From: Bacillota bacterium
Lineage (GTDB): Bacteria > Bacillota_E > Sulfobacillia > Sulfobacillales > Sulfobacillaceae
Direction: 5' to 3'
Assembly (NCBI GenBank): GCA_021820645.1
Contig: JAKADJ010000042.1
Coordinates: forward strand, 1-12,451
DNA: 12,451 nucleotides
In this document: positions 7,314 to 12,451 of the stretch, piece by piece
How positions within the stretch are numbered: position 1 is the stretch's first letter
Layout of the letters: each line of letters opens with the position of its first letter
The notes under the pieces: generated by a model
What the model was told of the DNA's origin: nothing
Seen by the model: only the letters and a program-made list of their open reading frames with translations
Database searches by the model: none
Translations under genes and position numbers: made by a program

Positions 7314-7333
7314 CTAATAATGGTAATTATTAG
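7314..7333. promoter_or_regulatory. Palindromic operator at the exporter promoter
   Basis: A perfect inverted repeat CTAATAAT-GGTA-ATTATTAG (8-bp arms, 4-base centre) overlaps the -10 element and is centred close to the predicted transcription start near 7325. This is the classic position for a dimeric repressor (MarR, TetR, GntR or PadR type). No such repressor gene lies in the window. Confidence 0.65.
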
Positions 7334-7361
7334 TAGAGCATGGGCCAGGCCGCCGTGTCAA
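7332..7361 (-). promoter_or_regulatory. Promoter of the leader peptide and ABC exporter
   Basis: On the minus strand a perfect -35 TTGACA (7356-7361) is followed after 18 bases by -10 TCTACT (7332-7337). A TG one base upstream of the -10 makes it an extended type. The start point is expected near 7325, inside the palindromic operator. Confidence 0.7.
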
Positions 7362-7429
7362 GTGTTTTTTCAGGAATCGCAACGGTTATCGTCCGTACCA
7401 TATTCCGCGGCCAAGAATCACTTTCTTTC

Positions 7430-7456
7430 TCCTATCGCCGACATCTTGTGATAGGA
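7430..7456 (+). promoter_or_regulatory. Inverted repeat overlapping the methyltransferase ribosome binding site
   Basis: TCCTATC (7430-7436) and GATAGGA (7450-7456) form a perfect 7-bp inverted pair with a 13-base loop. The second arm contains the AGGA likely used as ribosome binding site of the gene starting at 7467. It could be a translation-limiting hairpin, a protein site, or chance. Confidence 0.3.
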
Positions 7457-7466
7457 TGATGGCACT

Positions 7467-8312
7467 ATGCCAAATACTTTTGCAGAAGCACTGGATACTC
7501 TCCTCGCTGACCTCTTGGAAACGGTACCACTCCGCTATCGATGGCTGTTGCTACAAACCCTCTATACGGGGTCTAGCCGTCGCCAAGGAATCAGTAAACT
7601 CGCCCTGCAGCCGGGATCGCAAGGCCTTGATGTGGGATGCGGATTTGGCGCCATGGCCATGGAAATTGCAACGGCCTGGTCCTGCACCGTAGATGGGGTC
7701 GATTGCGACTCCACCATGTTAGAAATGGCCCGATCGCTGAGTGCGCCCATGACCTGGTTACAGGATCGGGTGCATTGGATATCCGGGGACATCCTAGCAC
7801 TGCCTTATCCTGACCATAGCCAAGACTTTGTCTGTACCCGATTTGTCCTCCAACATGTATCCGATCCGAAAAGAGCCATTCAAGAAATGTATCGGGTGCT
7901 GCGCCCGGGCGGCTTTGTCTATATTGAAGATATCGATGAGGGCATGGTCCTGCAGTATCCCGCTCCACCACCGGAATGGAGTCTGGTACTCGACGCGTTC
8001 TCCCGATTGCAACAAGCCCGCGGAGGAGATCGTCAGATTGGCCGTAAAATTCCAGTGTGGCTGGCTCAAAGCGGGTTTGAGGTGCAATCGATTGAGCCGC
8101 AATGGATGGCTCAGGTAACTCGACCCGAGCCCAATGGCCCCGCTATCCAATGGGAAATCGAACGGGTCGCGCTCGAGTTAGATGCGCTCTATGCGGCCCA
8201 ATTGCTGACTCCGGAAGAGTGGCAAAAGGGCCATGCCAGGTTCCGTGATCCGATCGCAGACATTTCGTTCCAATCCAATGCGTCCCTACAAATCCGAGCC
8301 CAGCGCGCTTAA
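7467..8312 (+). CDS. Class I SAM-dependent methyltransferase
   Basis: This 281-residue cytoplasmic enzyme of the Methyltransf_11/25 (UbiE-like) fold transfers a methyl group from S-adenosylmethionine. Visible motifs are motif I LDVGCGFGA (54-62), the acidic end of strand 2 at GVDCD (77-81), SGDILALP (106-113), and LRPGG (145-149) before the VYIEDIDEG strand. The N-terminal 45 residues are helical, and the C-terminal 100 residues are probably the substrate lid. The acceptor is unknown. The ATG follows a weak AGGA site lying in an inverted repeat. It is transcribed away from the ABC exporter, and the two share a 169-bp control region. Its stop interlocks over four bases with the convergent epimerase-like gene. 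Confidence 0.88.
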   Translation: MPNTFAEALDTLLADLLETVPLRYRWLLLQTLYTGSSRRQGISKLALQPGSQGLDVGCGFGAMAMEIATAWSCTVDGVDCDSTMLEMARSLSAPMTWLQDRVHWISGDILALPYPDHSQDFVCTRFVLQHVSDPKRAIQEMYRVLRPGGFVYIEDIDEGMVLQYPAPPPEWSLVLDAFSRLQQARGGDRQIGRKIPVWLAQSGFEVQSIEPQWMAQVTRPEPNGPAIQWEIERVALELDALYAAQLLTPEEWQKGHARFRDPIADISFQSNASLQIRAQRA

Positions 8313-9166
8313 AAATCCTTCTGCATCGATGTAATCGACAGCGAAAATTTCTCCCAACGTCGATCTTCGGTGGCATTGTTTTCTGCCAGCATCATCAACT
8401 GATCGACGGATACCGGAAATCCCGGTAGGTTTTGCCCGACCTTCGCCAGACGCATCATGAGGCCATACGGAATGTGCCATGGGGTAATGTGAGGCTTCCC
8501 TATGGCTTTTGCCACCCGGTCGTATAGCGCATTTAAGGTAAGCGTCTCGGGCCCACCCATTTCGTAGGTCTGCCCAATCGTCTCGGGGGTATCGACACAC
8601 AACGCCAGAAAGTTTGCGACATCCCCACGAAAAATCGGTTGGAACAAACTGGTACCAGGGCCTGGAATAGGTGTCACCGGAAGTTTTACTTGGCTCTGTA
8701 ACATCTTAAAAAATGGTGCGCCTCCGCCAAATAACAAAGAGGGGCGAGTAATGGTGTAGTGTAGCCCCGTTGTGTGGGTAATCAGGTCTTCGGCAATCCA
8801 TTTGGTTCGATGGTAGCGTGCCTTAGCACCCGGCCTGGTTCCCAGTGCCGACATATGAATCAGGCGATGCACATGGGTCGCAGACATCGCGGTGATAATT
8901 CGCCGAACGGTTTCTACATGCATGACGTCGAAAGTAATGTTCTCCGCCGGAACCTCTTTGATAATGCCCACTAAATTAATGACAGCATCTGCGTCGATAA
9001 AAGGGGTCACCAAATCCATATCCCGGACATCACCGGGCACGAGCCGCGCTCCATCCAGCACTCTCCCGTGCCGGGCAATCACTTTCACCTGATGCCCTCG
9101 GGATAACAAAGCTGCTTGTACGGCGGACCCGACATATCCGGTCCCCCCCACCAGTACCACATTCAC
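8309..9166 (-). CDS. NAD(P)-binding epimerase-like protein (atypical SDR, NDUFA9-like)
   Basis: This 285-residue Rossmann-fold protein has the nucleotide loop GGTGYVG (7-13), basic Arg32 after the second strand, the NLVGI segment (64-68), MSALGT (105-110), a YxxxK pair (Tyr118, Lys122) and the RPSLLFGGG segment (141-149). These fit the atypical short-chain reductases related to the complex I 39-kDa subunit and to NmrA/UDP-sugar epimerase-like proteins. Such bacterial proteins may bind NADP(H) without a known reaction, so no substrate is assigned. The start is GTG (9164-9166) with AGGGGGA upstream. It lies 31 bases after the adenosyltransferase gene and is probably co-transcribed with it. Confidence 0.85.
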   Translation of the reverse strand: MNVVLVGGTGYVGSAVQAALLSRGHQVKVIARHGRVLDGARLVPGDVRDMDLVTPFIDADAVINLVGIIKEVPAENITFDVMHVETVRRIITAMSATHVHRLIHMSALGTRPGAKARYHRTKWIAEDLITHTTGLHYTITRPSLLFGGGAPFFKMLQSQVKLPVTPIPGPGTSLFQPIFRGDVANFLALCVDTPETIGQTYEMGGPETLTLNALYDRVAKAIGKPHITPWHIPYGLMMRLAKVGQNLPGFPVSVDQLMMLAENNATEDRRWEKFSLSITSMQKDF

Positions 9167-9197
9167 GCCCGTTTCCCCCTATCCCCCAATACCGCTC

Positions 9198-9764
9198 TTA
9201 CTCGCGAAACACGTCACCGCCAGCATCATAAGTCCGTTCCGGCTTCTGGTCACGGGCATTCACAGCGCGTGCGAGGACAAACAACAAGTCGGAGAGCCGG
9301 TTGACATATTTTAAGTTGGCCGGAGAAATCTCCTCGTCCTCCATGAGTGCTACCATCCTGCGCTCGGCACGGCGAACCACGGTGCACGCTACGTGCAGTG
9401 CGGCCGCTCCAGAATTCCCACCCCGCATCACGAATTTTTTTATCGTGTCCGCTTCCGCTTTGAACCCGTCAATGATGGGTTCAAGGTTACTCGCGGCATC
9501 GTCTGGGGTTCGAGGCGTATATTTGGCCCCCGGTGGAGCCGCCAGATCGGCCCCCACATCCCATAGGCGTTGCTGTACACCAGCCAGCACCTCTAAAATG
9601 TCCTCATCTCGTGCGGGATTGAGATAGCTCATTGCGAGCCCGATAAACGCTCCCGCTTCGTCGACCGAACCATAAGCCTCGACTCGCACATCATGTTTCC
9701 CCCGACGTTGCCCGCCGATCAAGCTGGTCTTGCCTTTGTCGCCACCTCTGGTGTAAATCCGCAT
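9198..9764 (-). CDS. pduO: PduO-type ATP:cob(I)alamin adenosyltransferase
   Basis: This 188-residue enzyme transfers the 5'-deoxyadenosyl group of ATP to cob(I)alamin or cob(I)yrinic acid diamide, making coenzyme B12. The family motifs are clear: N-terminal YTRGGDKGKTSL (4-15) binding ATP phosphates, VRVEAYGSVDEA (26-37), the RRAERR helix (131-136) and YVNRLSDLLFVLAR (153-166). Length is typical of the PduO/MMAB trimer-forming family, which is unrelated to the CobA/CobO type. The ATG start has AAGGAG ten bases upstream, which is somewhat long. It diverges from a CobB/CbiA gene, in keeping with cobalamin synthesis or salvage, and it precedes the epimerase-like gene in a probable two-gene operon. 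Confidence 0.95.
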   Translation of the reverse strand: MRIYTRGGDKGKTSLIGGQRRGKHDVRVEAYGSVDEAGAFIGLAMSYLNPARDEDILEVLAGVQQRLWDVGADLAAPPGAKYTPRTPDDAASNLEPIIDGFKAEADTIKKFVMRGGNSGAAALHVACTVVRRAERRMVALMEDEEISPANLKYVNRLSDLLFVLARAVNARDQKPERTYDAGGDVFRE

Positions 9765-9853
9765 CGTTTGACGACTCCTTTACCTTAGATGTGTCCATTC
9801 GACGTGATACGGGGTCCGCAAACCACGCACAATAGATGGGATATCTCTTAAGC

Positions 9854-9896
9854 GTGGGGATCATAACGATTGTACCCCACTTTACGAAGCTTCGGC
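9854..9896 (-). promoter_or_regulatory. Candidate promoter and inverted repeat upstream of the adenosyltransferase
   Basis: On the minus strand a -10 like TATGAT (also TACAAT seven bases earlier) lies in the loop of the inverted repeat GTGGGG-N15-CCCCAC (9854-9859 and 9875-9880). A -35 like TTCGTA is 17 bases upstream but weak. The CCACGC end of the repeat can instead pair with GCGTGG further down the leader (about 9821-9826). I found no cobalamin riboswitch consensus here. A regulatory role is inferred only. Confidence 0.35.
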
Positions 9897-9990
9897 AGCA
9901 TCCTCTCCGGAATTCCCAAGTCTCCAGTCTCCACATGATAAGATTGCTATAGCGGTTGAGAATCTTAGAATGAGGAGCGGGAATAAGGCC

Positions 9991-11376
9991 ATGCAGATCC
10001 CCAGAATTATCGTCGCCGGTAGCCATAGCGGAGTCGGGAAAACCACAGTCGCATTAGGTTTAATGGGTGCGTTACGCGCACGGCATTTCATTGTGCAAGG
10101 ATTTAAGGTGGGCCCTGACTATATTGATGGGACCTACCATACCGCGGTCACCGGGCGGCCTTCACGCAATCTGGATAGTTGGATGGCGGGTCCCCAAGGG
10201 GTGCAGGAGGTTCTGAGACGGGGGGGACCCGGCGCTGACATTTCTGTCATCGAAGGCGTCATGGGGTATTACGATGGCAAAGATTCTAAAAGCATTGCCG
10301 GCAGCACCGCCGCCCTCGCCGACTTAACCCGCACCCCAGTTATCTTGGTCATAGATGTCGCCGGGACATCACGCAGCGCTGCGGCCATCGTCAAAGGGTT
10401 TCAAAGTCTTGATACCACCCGTCGCATCCGTGGAGTCATCGTCAACCGAGTGGGAAGCCCACGCCACTATGAGATGGTCCGCGACGCCATCGAAGAGGTA
10501 ACGGGCATTCCAGTGCTCGGATATCTGTCCGCGCACGCCATGCTCAACATGCCCGAACGGCATTTAGGACTGATTCCGGCCATTGAACGAGGAGACCATC
10601 GAACCTTGCTAGATGGCATCATTGCGTCGGTCCGTGACACGATCAATTTGACGCGAGTCATCGATATTGCCCGTGAGGCCCCTCCGATCTCCGATCTGAA
10701 CGCGACGGATAACAGTAAACGATATGCCCACCCCAAGGTCGCCATCGCAGTTGCCAAGGATAGCGCCTTCAATTTTTACTACCAAGAAAATTTAGAGTTA
10801 CTCATCGAGGCTGGAGCCGAGATCCAAGCATTTAGTCCATTGGCAGGAGACCGTATTCCAAAGGATGCCGACGCCTTATACATGGGGGGAGGATTCCCCG
10901 AGGAATTCCTAAGGGAGTTAAGTAACCCGACCCTGCTCCAAGACTTCCGCCATCGAATCGTAGCTGGTCTACCAACCGTTGCCGAGTGCGGGGGATTCAT
11001 GTTTCTCGGCCGCTCGGTGGCGGACACTCAAGGGCACGTCTATCCGATGGTTGGGGCCGTCCCCGTGACGACGGCCATGCAACCTCGGTTGGCTGCTCTC
11101 GGTTATCGAGAAATCGAATCCCAAAGCTCGAATCCGTTACTGGAATCTGGTGAGCATGCACGAGGTCACGAGTTCCACTATTCCCGGGCCTCCTACGACT
11201 TCGACCAGAATCGGGCCTATCGTCTCTCTCATCATGGCAACCTCACCCTCGATGGCTTTGCAACGCGTTCCCTGGTAGCCGGCTATGTCCATCACTATTT
11301 TCTGTCAAATCCTCTGATGGCTCAGCGCTTCGTCGCATCGGCTCTGGCTTATCAGACCCGTAAATCTCGCGTCTAA
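9991..11376 (+). CDS. cbiA: Cobyrinate (or hydrogenobyrinate) a,c-diamide synthase
   Basis: This 461-residue amidotransferase converts the a and c acetate side chains of the corrin ring to amides, using glutamine and ATP. The N-terminal ATP domain shows the P-loop AGSHSGVGKTT (9-19), KVGPDYID (39-46), and EGVMGYYDG (88-96). The C-terminal class I glutaminase domain shows MGGGFPEEF (298-306), nucleophile Cys333 in AECGGFMFLGR, GHEFHYS (392-398) and the histidine-rich GYVHHYF end (431-437). Sequence alone does not separate CbiA (anaerobic route) from CobB (aerobic route). The frame is open from the ATG at 9970, but that start has no ribosome binding site; the ATG at 9991 follows AGGAG by 13 bases and matches the usual N-terminus. 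It diverges from the adenosyltransferase and overlaps a small convergent ORF at its stop. Confidence 0.94.
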   Translation: MQIPRIIVAGSHSGVGKTTVALGLMGALRARHFIVQGFKVGPDYIDGTYHTAVTGRPSRNLDSWMAGPQGVQEVLRRGGPGADISVIEGVMGYYDGKDSKSIAGSTAALADLTRTPVILVIDVAGTSRSAAAIVKGFQSLDTTRRIRGVIVNRVGSPRHYEMVRDAIEEVTGIPVLGYLSAHAMLNMPERHLGLIPAIERGDHRTLLDGIIASVRDTINLTRVIDIAREAPPISDLNATDNSKRYAHPKVAIAVAKDSAFNFYYQENLELLIEAGAEIQAFSPLAGDRIPKDADALYMGGGFPEEFLRELSNPTLLQDFRHRIVAGLPTVAECGGFMFLGRSVADTQGHVYPMVGAVPVTTAMQPRLAALGYREIESQSSNPLLESGEHARGHEFHYSRASYDFDQNRAYRLSHHGNLTLDGFATRSLVAGYVHHYFLSNPLMAQRFVASALAYQTRKSRV

Positions 11377-11519
11377 AGGCGCCATAGCCTACTACCTGGA
11401 ATAACAGAGGAGCTGATGTCCATTGACTTCTTAGTTCCCTCATTCACGGGATCGACCGAGGCCTGATCTTCGGTGATTAACCGACAGAGCAGGGATCGAC
11501 GCTCAGTCGGTCGCGTCAT
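11373..11519 (-). CDS. Probable small protein, 48 aa, unknown function
   Basis: I do not recognise this protein. It begins MTRPTERRSLLCRLITEDQA and ends SRLWRL, is basic and hydrophilic, with one cysteine and no membrane segment or signal peptide. Evidence that it is real is contextual. The ATG (11517-11519) has an excellent GGAGGG site six bases upstream, a structured 36-nt hairpin precedes it, and its TAG interlocks over four bases with the cbiA stop, as two other convergent pairs do in this window. It lies 83 bases after the membrane fusion protein on the same strand and could be the last gene of that operon. A chance ORF cannot be excluded at this length. Confidence 0.45.
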   Translation of the reverse strand: MTRPTERRSLLCRLITEDQASVDPVNEGTKKSMDISSSVIPGSRLWRL

Positions 11520-11541
11520 CGTGATCCCTCCGTGCGTATCC

Positions 11542-11577
11542 CCAAATGACGGTCGGCGAGCACCAACCATCATTTGG
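11542..11577 (-). other. Long imperfect hairpin with G-U pairs
   Basis: On the minus strand CCAAATGA...TCATTTGG encloses further matches GGT/ACC and GG/CC, giving a 15-bp stem with a 6-base loop. The two irregular positions are U-G wobbles in the minus-strand RNA but C-A mismatches in the plus-strand RNA, so the structure favours the minus transcript. No U-tract follows. It may end or stabilise the membrane fusion protein mRNA, or form part of the leader of the 48-aa ORF. Confidence 0.55.
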
Positions 11578-11602
11578 AATATACCTCATCCAAGATTCCG
11601 GA

Positions 11603-12277
11603 TTAGCGAATTGTAATCCTAACCTCACAGCTTTCTCCCGGTAATAACGCGTATCCCGCGGTATTAATCGACAAGATGACCGGTATCCGTTGCGTCACTT
11701 TGGTATAAGTACCCGACGTGGCCGCGGTAGGAATCAGGGAGAAGAATGATTGAGTGGTCGGTTGGATGGCTTTCACGGTGCCGGTAAAGGAGACCCCAGG
11801 ATGCGCATCGACATAGATGGTCGCCGTTTGACCCACGCTCACATGGCGAATCTTGCTCTCTGGAATATTAGCCACCACCGTTACCTGGCTCAACTTCACT
11901 TCCGTGAAGAGCGCGGTTCCCGCTCCAACGATTTGACCATTGGCGGCCGAAACGGTTGCAACGGTCCCACTCGCTGGCGCCACGATATTCACCGTGGACG
12001 TGCCCGCGGTCGACGACTTCCCGGACTTCGATGCGCCCGCCACAGTCTCGTGGGCAATGATCTGCCCTTTGGTCACCCGCTCTCCGACATAGACATTAAG
12101 TCCTTGAATGGTCCCTGAAGCTAATGCCGGCACGGGTATCGTCGGAGCGGATATCGCACCATCTTGCGTGCTCACGTAATTGTAACTCTGGTTCCAGTAA
12201 TACGCGCCCAATCCTCCAATCAGGATAACGGCCACGAGGATCAGAATATTGATTAGGATTAAGCGACCTTGTTTCAC
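11603..12277 (-). CDS. EmrA-like membrane fusion (HlyD family) protein
   Basis: This 224-residue adaptor of a drug exporter has one N-terminal membrane helix (about 6-27) and an extracytoplasmic remainder. The EmrA signature YVSTQDGAISAP (34-45) opens the first half of the lipoyl-like domain (about 45-78), and APASGTVATVSAANGQIVGAG (100-120) forms the second half. Where EmrA has a long coiled-coil hairpin, there is only a short Gly/Ser/Lys linker (about 79-96). The beta-barrel region ends with SFFSLIPTAATSGTYTKVTQR (177-197), which corresponds to the conserved EmrA stretch before its last strands. The GTG start has AGGGAG upstream. It follows the partial transporter gene by 68 bases, as in emrAB-type pairs but with reversed gene order. 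Confidence 0.87.
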   Translation of the reverse strand: MKQGRLILINILILVAVILIGGLGAYYWNQSYNYVSTQDGAISAPTIPVPALASGTIQGLNVYVGERVTKGQIIAHETVAGASKSGKSSTAGTSTVNIVAPASGTVATVSAANGQIVGAGTALFTEVKLSQVTVVANIPESKIRHVSVGQTATIYVDAHPGVSFTGTVKAIQPTTQSFFSLIPTAATSGTYTKVTQRIPVILSINTAGYALLPGESCEVRITIR

Positions 12278-12345
12278 GTTGTTCTCTCCCTACGTGTTTA
12301 GTTAGTGTGTTGCGGTATACCCTCATCATGAATCGGTATTACTGG

Positions 12346-12451
12346 CTACTCTGCGGCCATTGCCCGAGGAGCATTGCCCTGGGTCCGGTATGTCTTTAGC
12401 GCCAGTGACAACACTGCCCCGACCACAATGAAGACAGCCGCGGCCACGAAT
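12346..12451 (-). CDS. C-terminal fragment of a membrane transporter, probably EmrB-like MFS
   Basis: Only the last 34 codons lie in the window; the gene continues beyond its right edge. They encode a hydrophobic helix (VAAAVFIVVGAVLSLAL) followed by a short polar cytoplasmic tail ending RAMAAE and a TAG stop (12346-12348). A last transmembrane helix with such a tail, directly upstream of an EmrA-like adaptor, fits a DHA2-family (14-helix) drug:H+ antiporter. The family assignment rests mainly on this context. Confidence 0.6.
   Translation of the reverse strand, partial: FVAAAVFIVVGAVLSLALKTYRTQGNAPRAMAAE

Noticed and set aside
9765..9990. Cobalamin riboswitch, expected from the neighbouring B12 genes
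   Set aside because: Neither strand shows the B12 box or the other conserved riboswitch segments; only simple inverted repeats were found.
11416..11466. 16-codon plus-strand ORF after cbiA, with GAGGAG before its ATG
   Set aside because: It is very short, lies antisense inside the 48-aa ORF and has no terminator or conserved pattern, so the binding-site-like motif may be chance.
12096..12329. Minus-strand 77-codon open frame overlapping the membrane fusion gene
   Set aside because: It is an out-of-frame shadow of a well-supported gene and has no ribosome binding site.

Overview
The window reads as a chromosomal segment of a Gram-positive Firmicute, possibly an acidophile of the Sulfobacillus type. 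This placement is inferred from strong AGGAGG ribosome binding sites, GTG and TTG starts, moderate GC, an XRE-TPR regulator of Firmicute style, the rplM-rpsI pair and protein character. No rRNA, tRNA, insertion sequence, CRISPR array or phage gene was seen. Coding density is high and most genes look intact.

Layout from left to right. An XRE-TPR regulator (95-1432, +) ends at a bidirectional hairpin terminator that it shares with the ribosomal operon rplM-rpsI (minus strand, 2307 down to 1481). That operon has its own strong promoter and a short hairpin leader. Upstream on the same strand is an acyl-CoA synthetase/AMP ligase (2460-4148). A gene-free stretch of about 410 bp then separates it from a divergent D-2-hydroxyacid dehydrogenase (4562-5491, +). 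Next is an ABC-2 export system on the minus strand, ATPase (6327-7148) then permease (5488-6297), behind an elaborate control region. A SAM methyltransferase (7467-8312, +) diverges from it. It is followed by an NAD(P)-binding epimerase-like protein (8309-9166, -) that sits downstream of a PduO-type cobalamin adenosyltransferase (9198-9764, -). The adenosyltransferase diverges from a CobB/CbiA cobyrinate a,c-diamide synthase (9991-11376, +), so this part is a small cobalamin locus. A probable 48-aa protein (11373-11519, -) and an EmrA-like membrane fusion protein (11603-12277, -) follow. The window ends in the C-terminus of a multi-helix protein, probably its EmrB-like partner.

The most interesting region is 7177-7361, upstream of the ABC exporter on the minus strand. 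It carries, in order, a TTGACA / extended -10 promoter, a perfect 8+8 palindrome centred on the expected transcription start, a 24-codon leader ORF with a good ribosome binding site, and an intrinsic terminator. Segments inside the leader ORF can pair with the 5' arm of that terminator. This is the layout of ribosome-mediated attenuation combined with a repressor operator, as known for drug-inducible exporters. The inducer and the repressor are unknown.

A second pattern is that three convergent gene pairs end with stop codons interlocked over exactly four bases (5488-5491, 8309-8312, 11373-11376). This leaves no room for conventional terminators, and it supports the reality of the small 48-aa gene.
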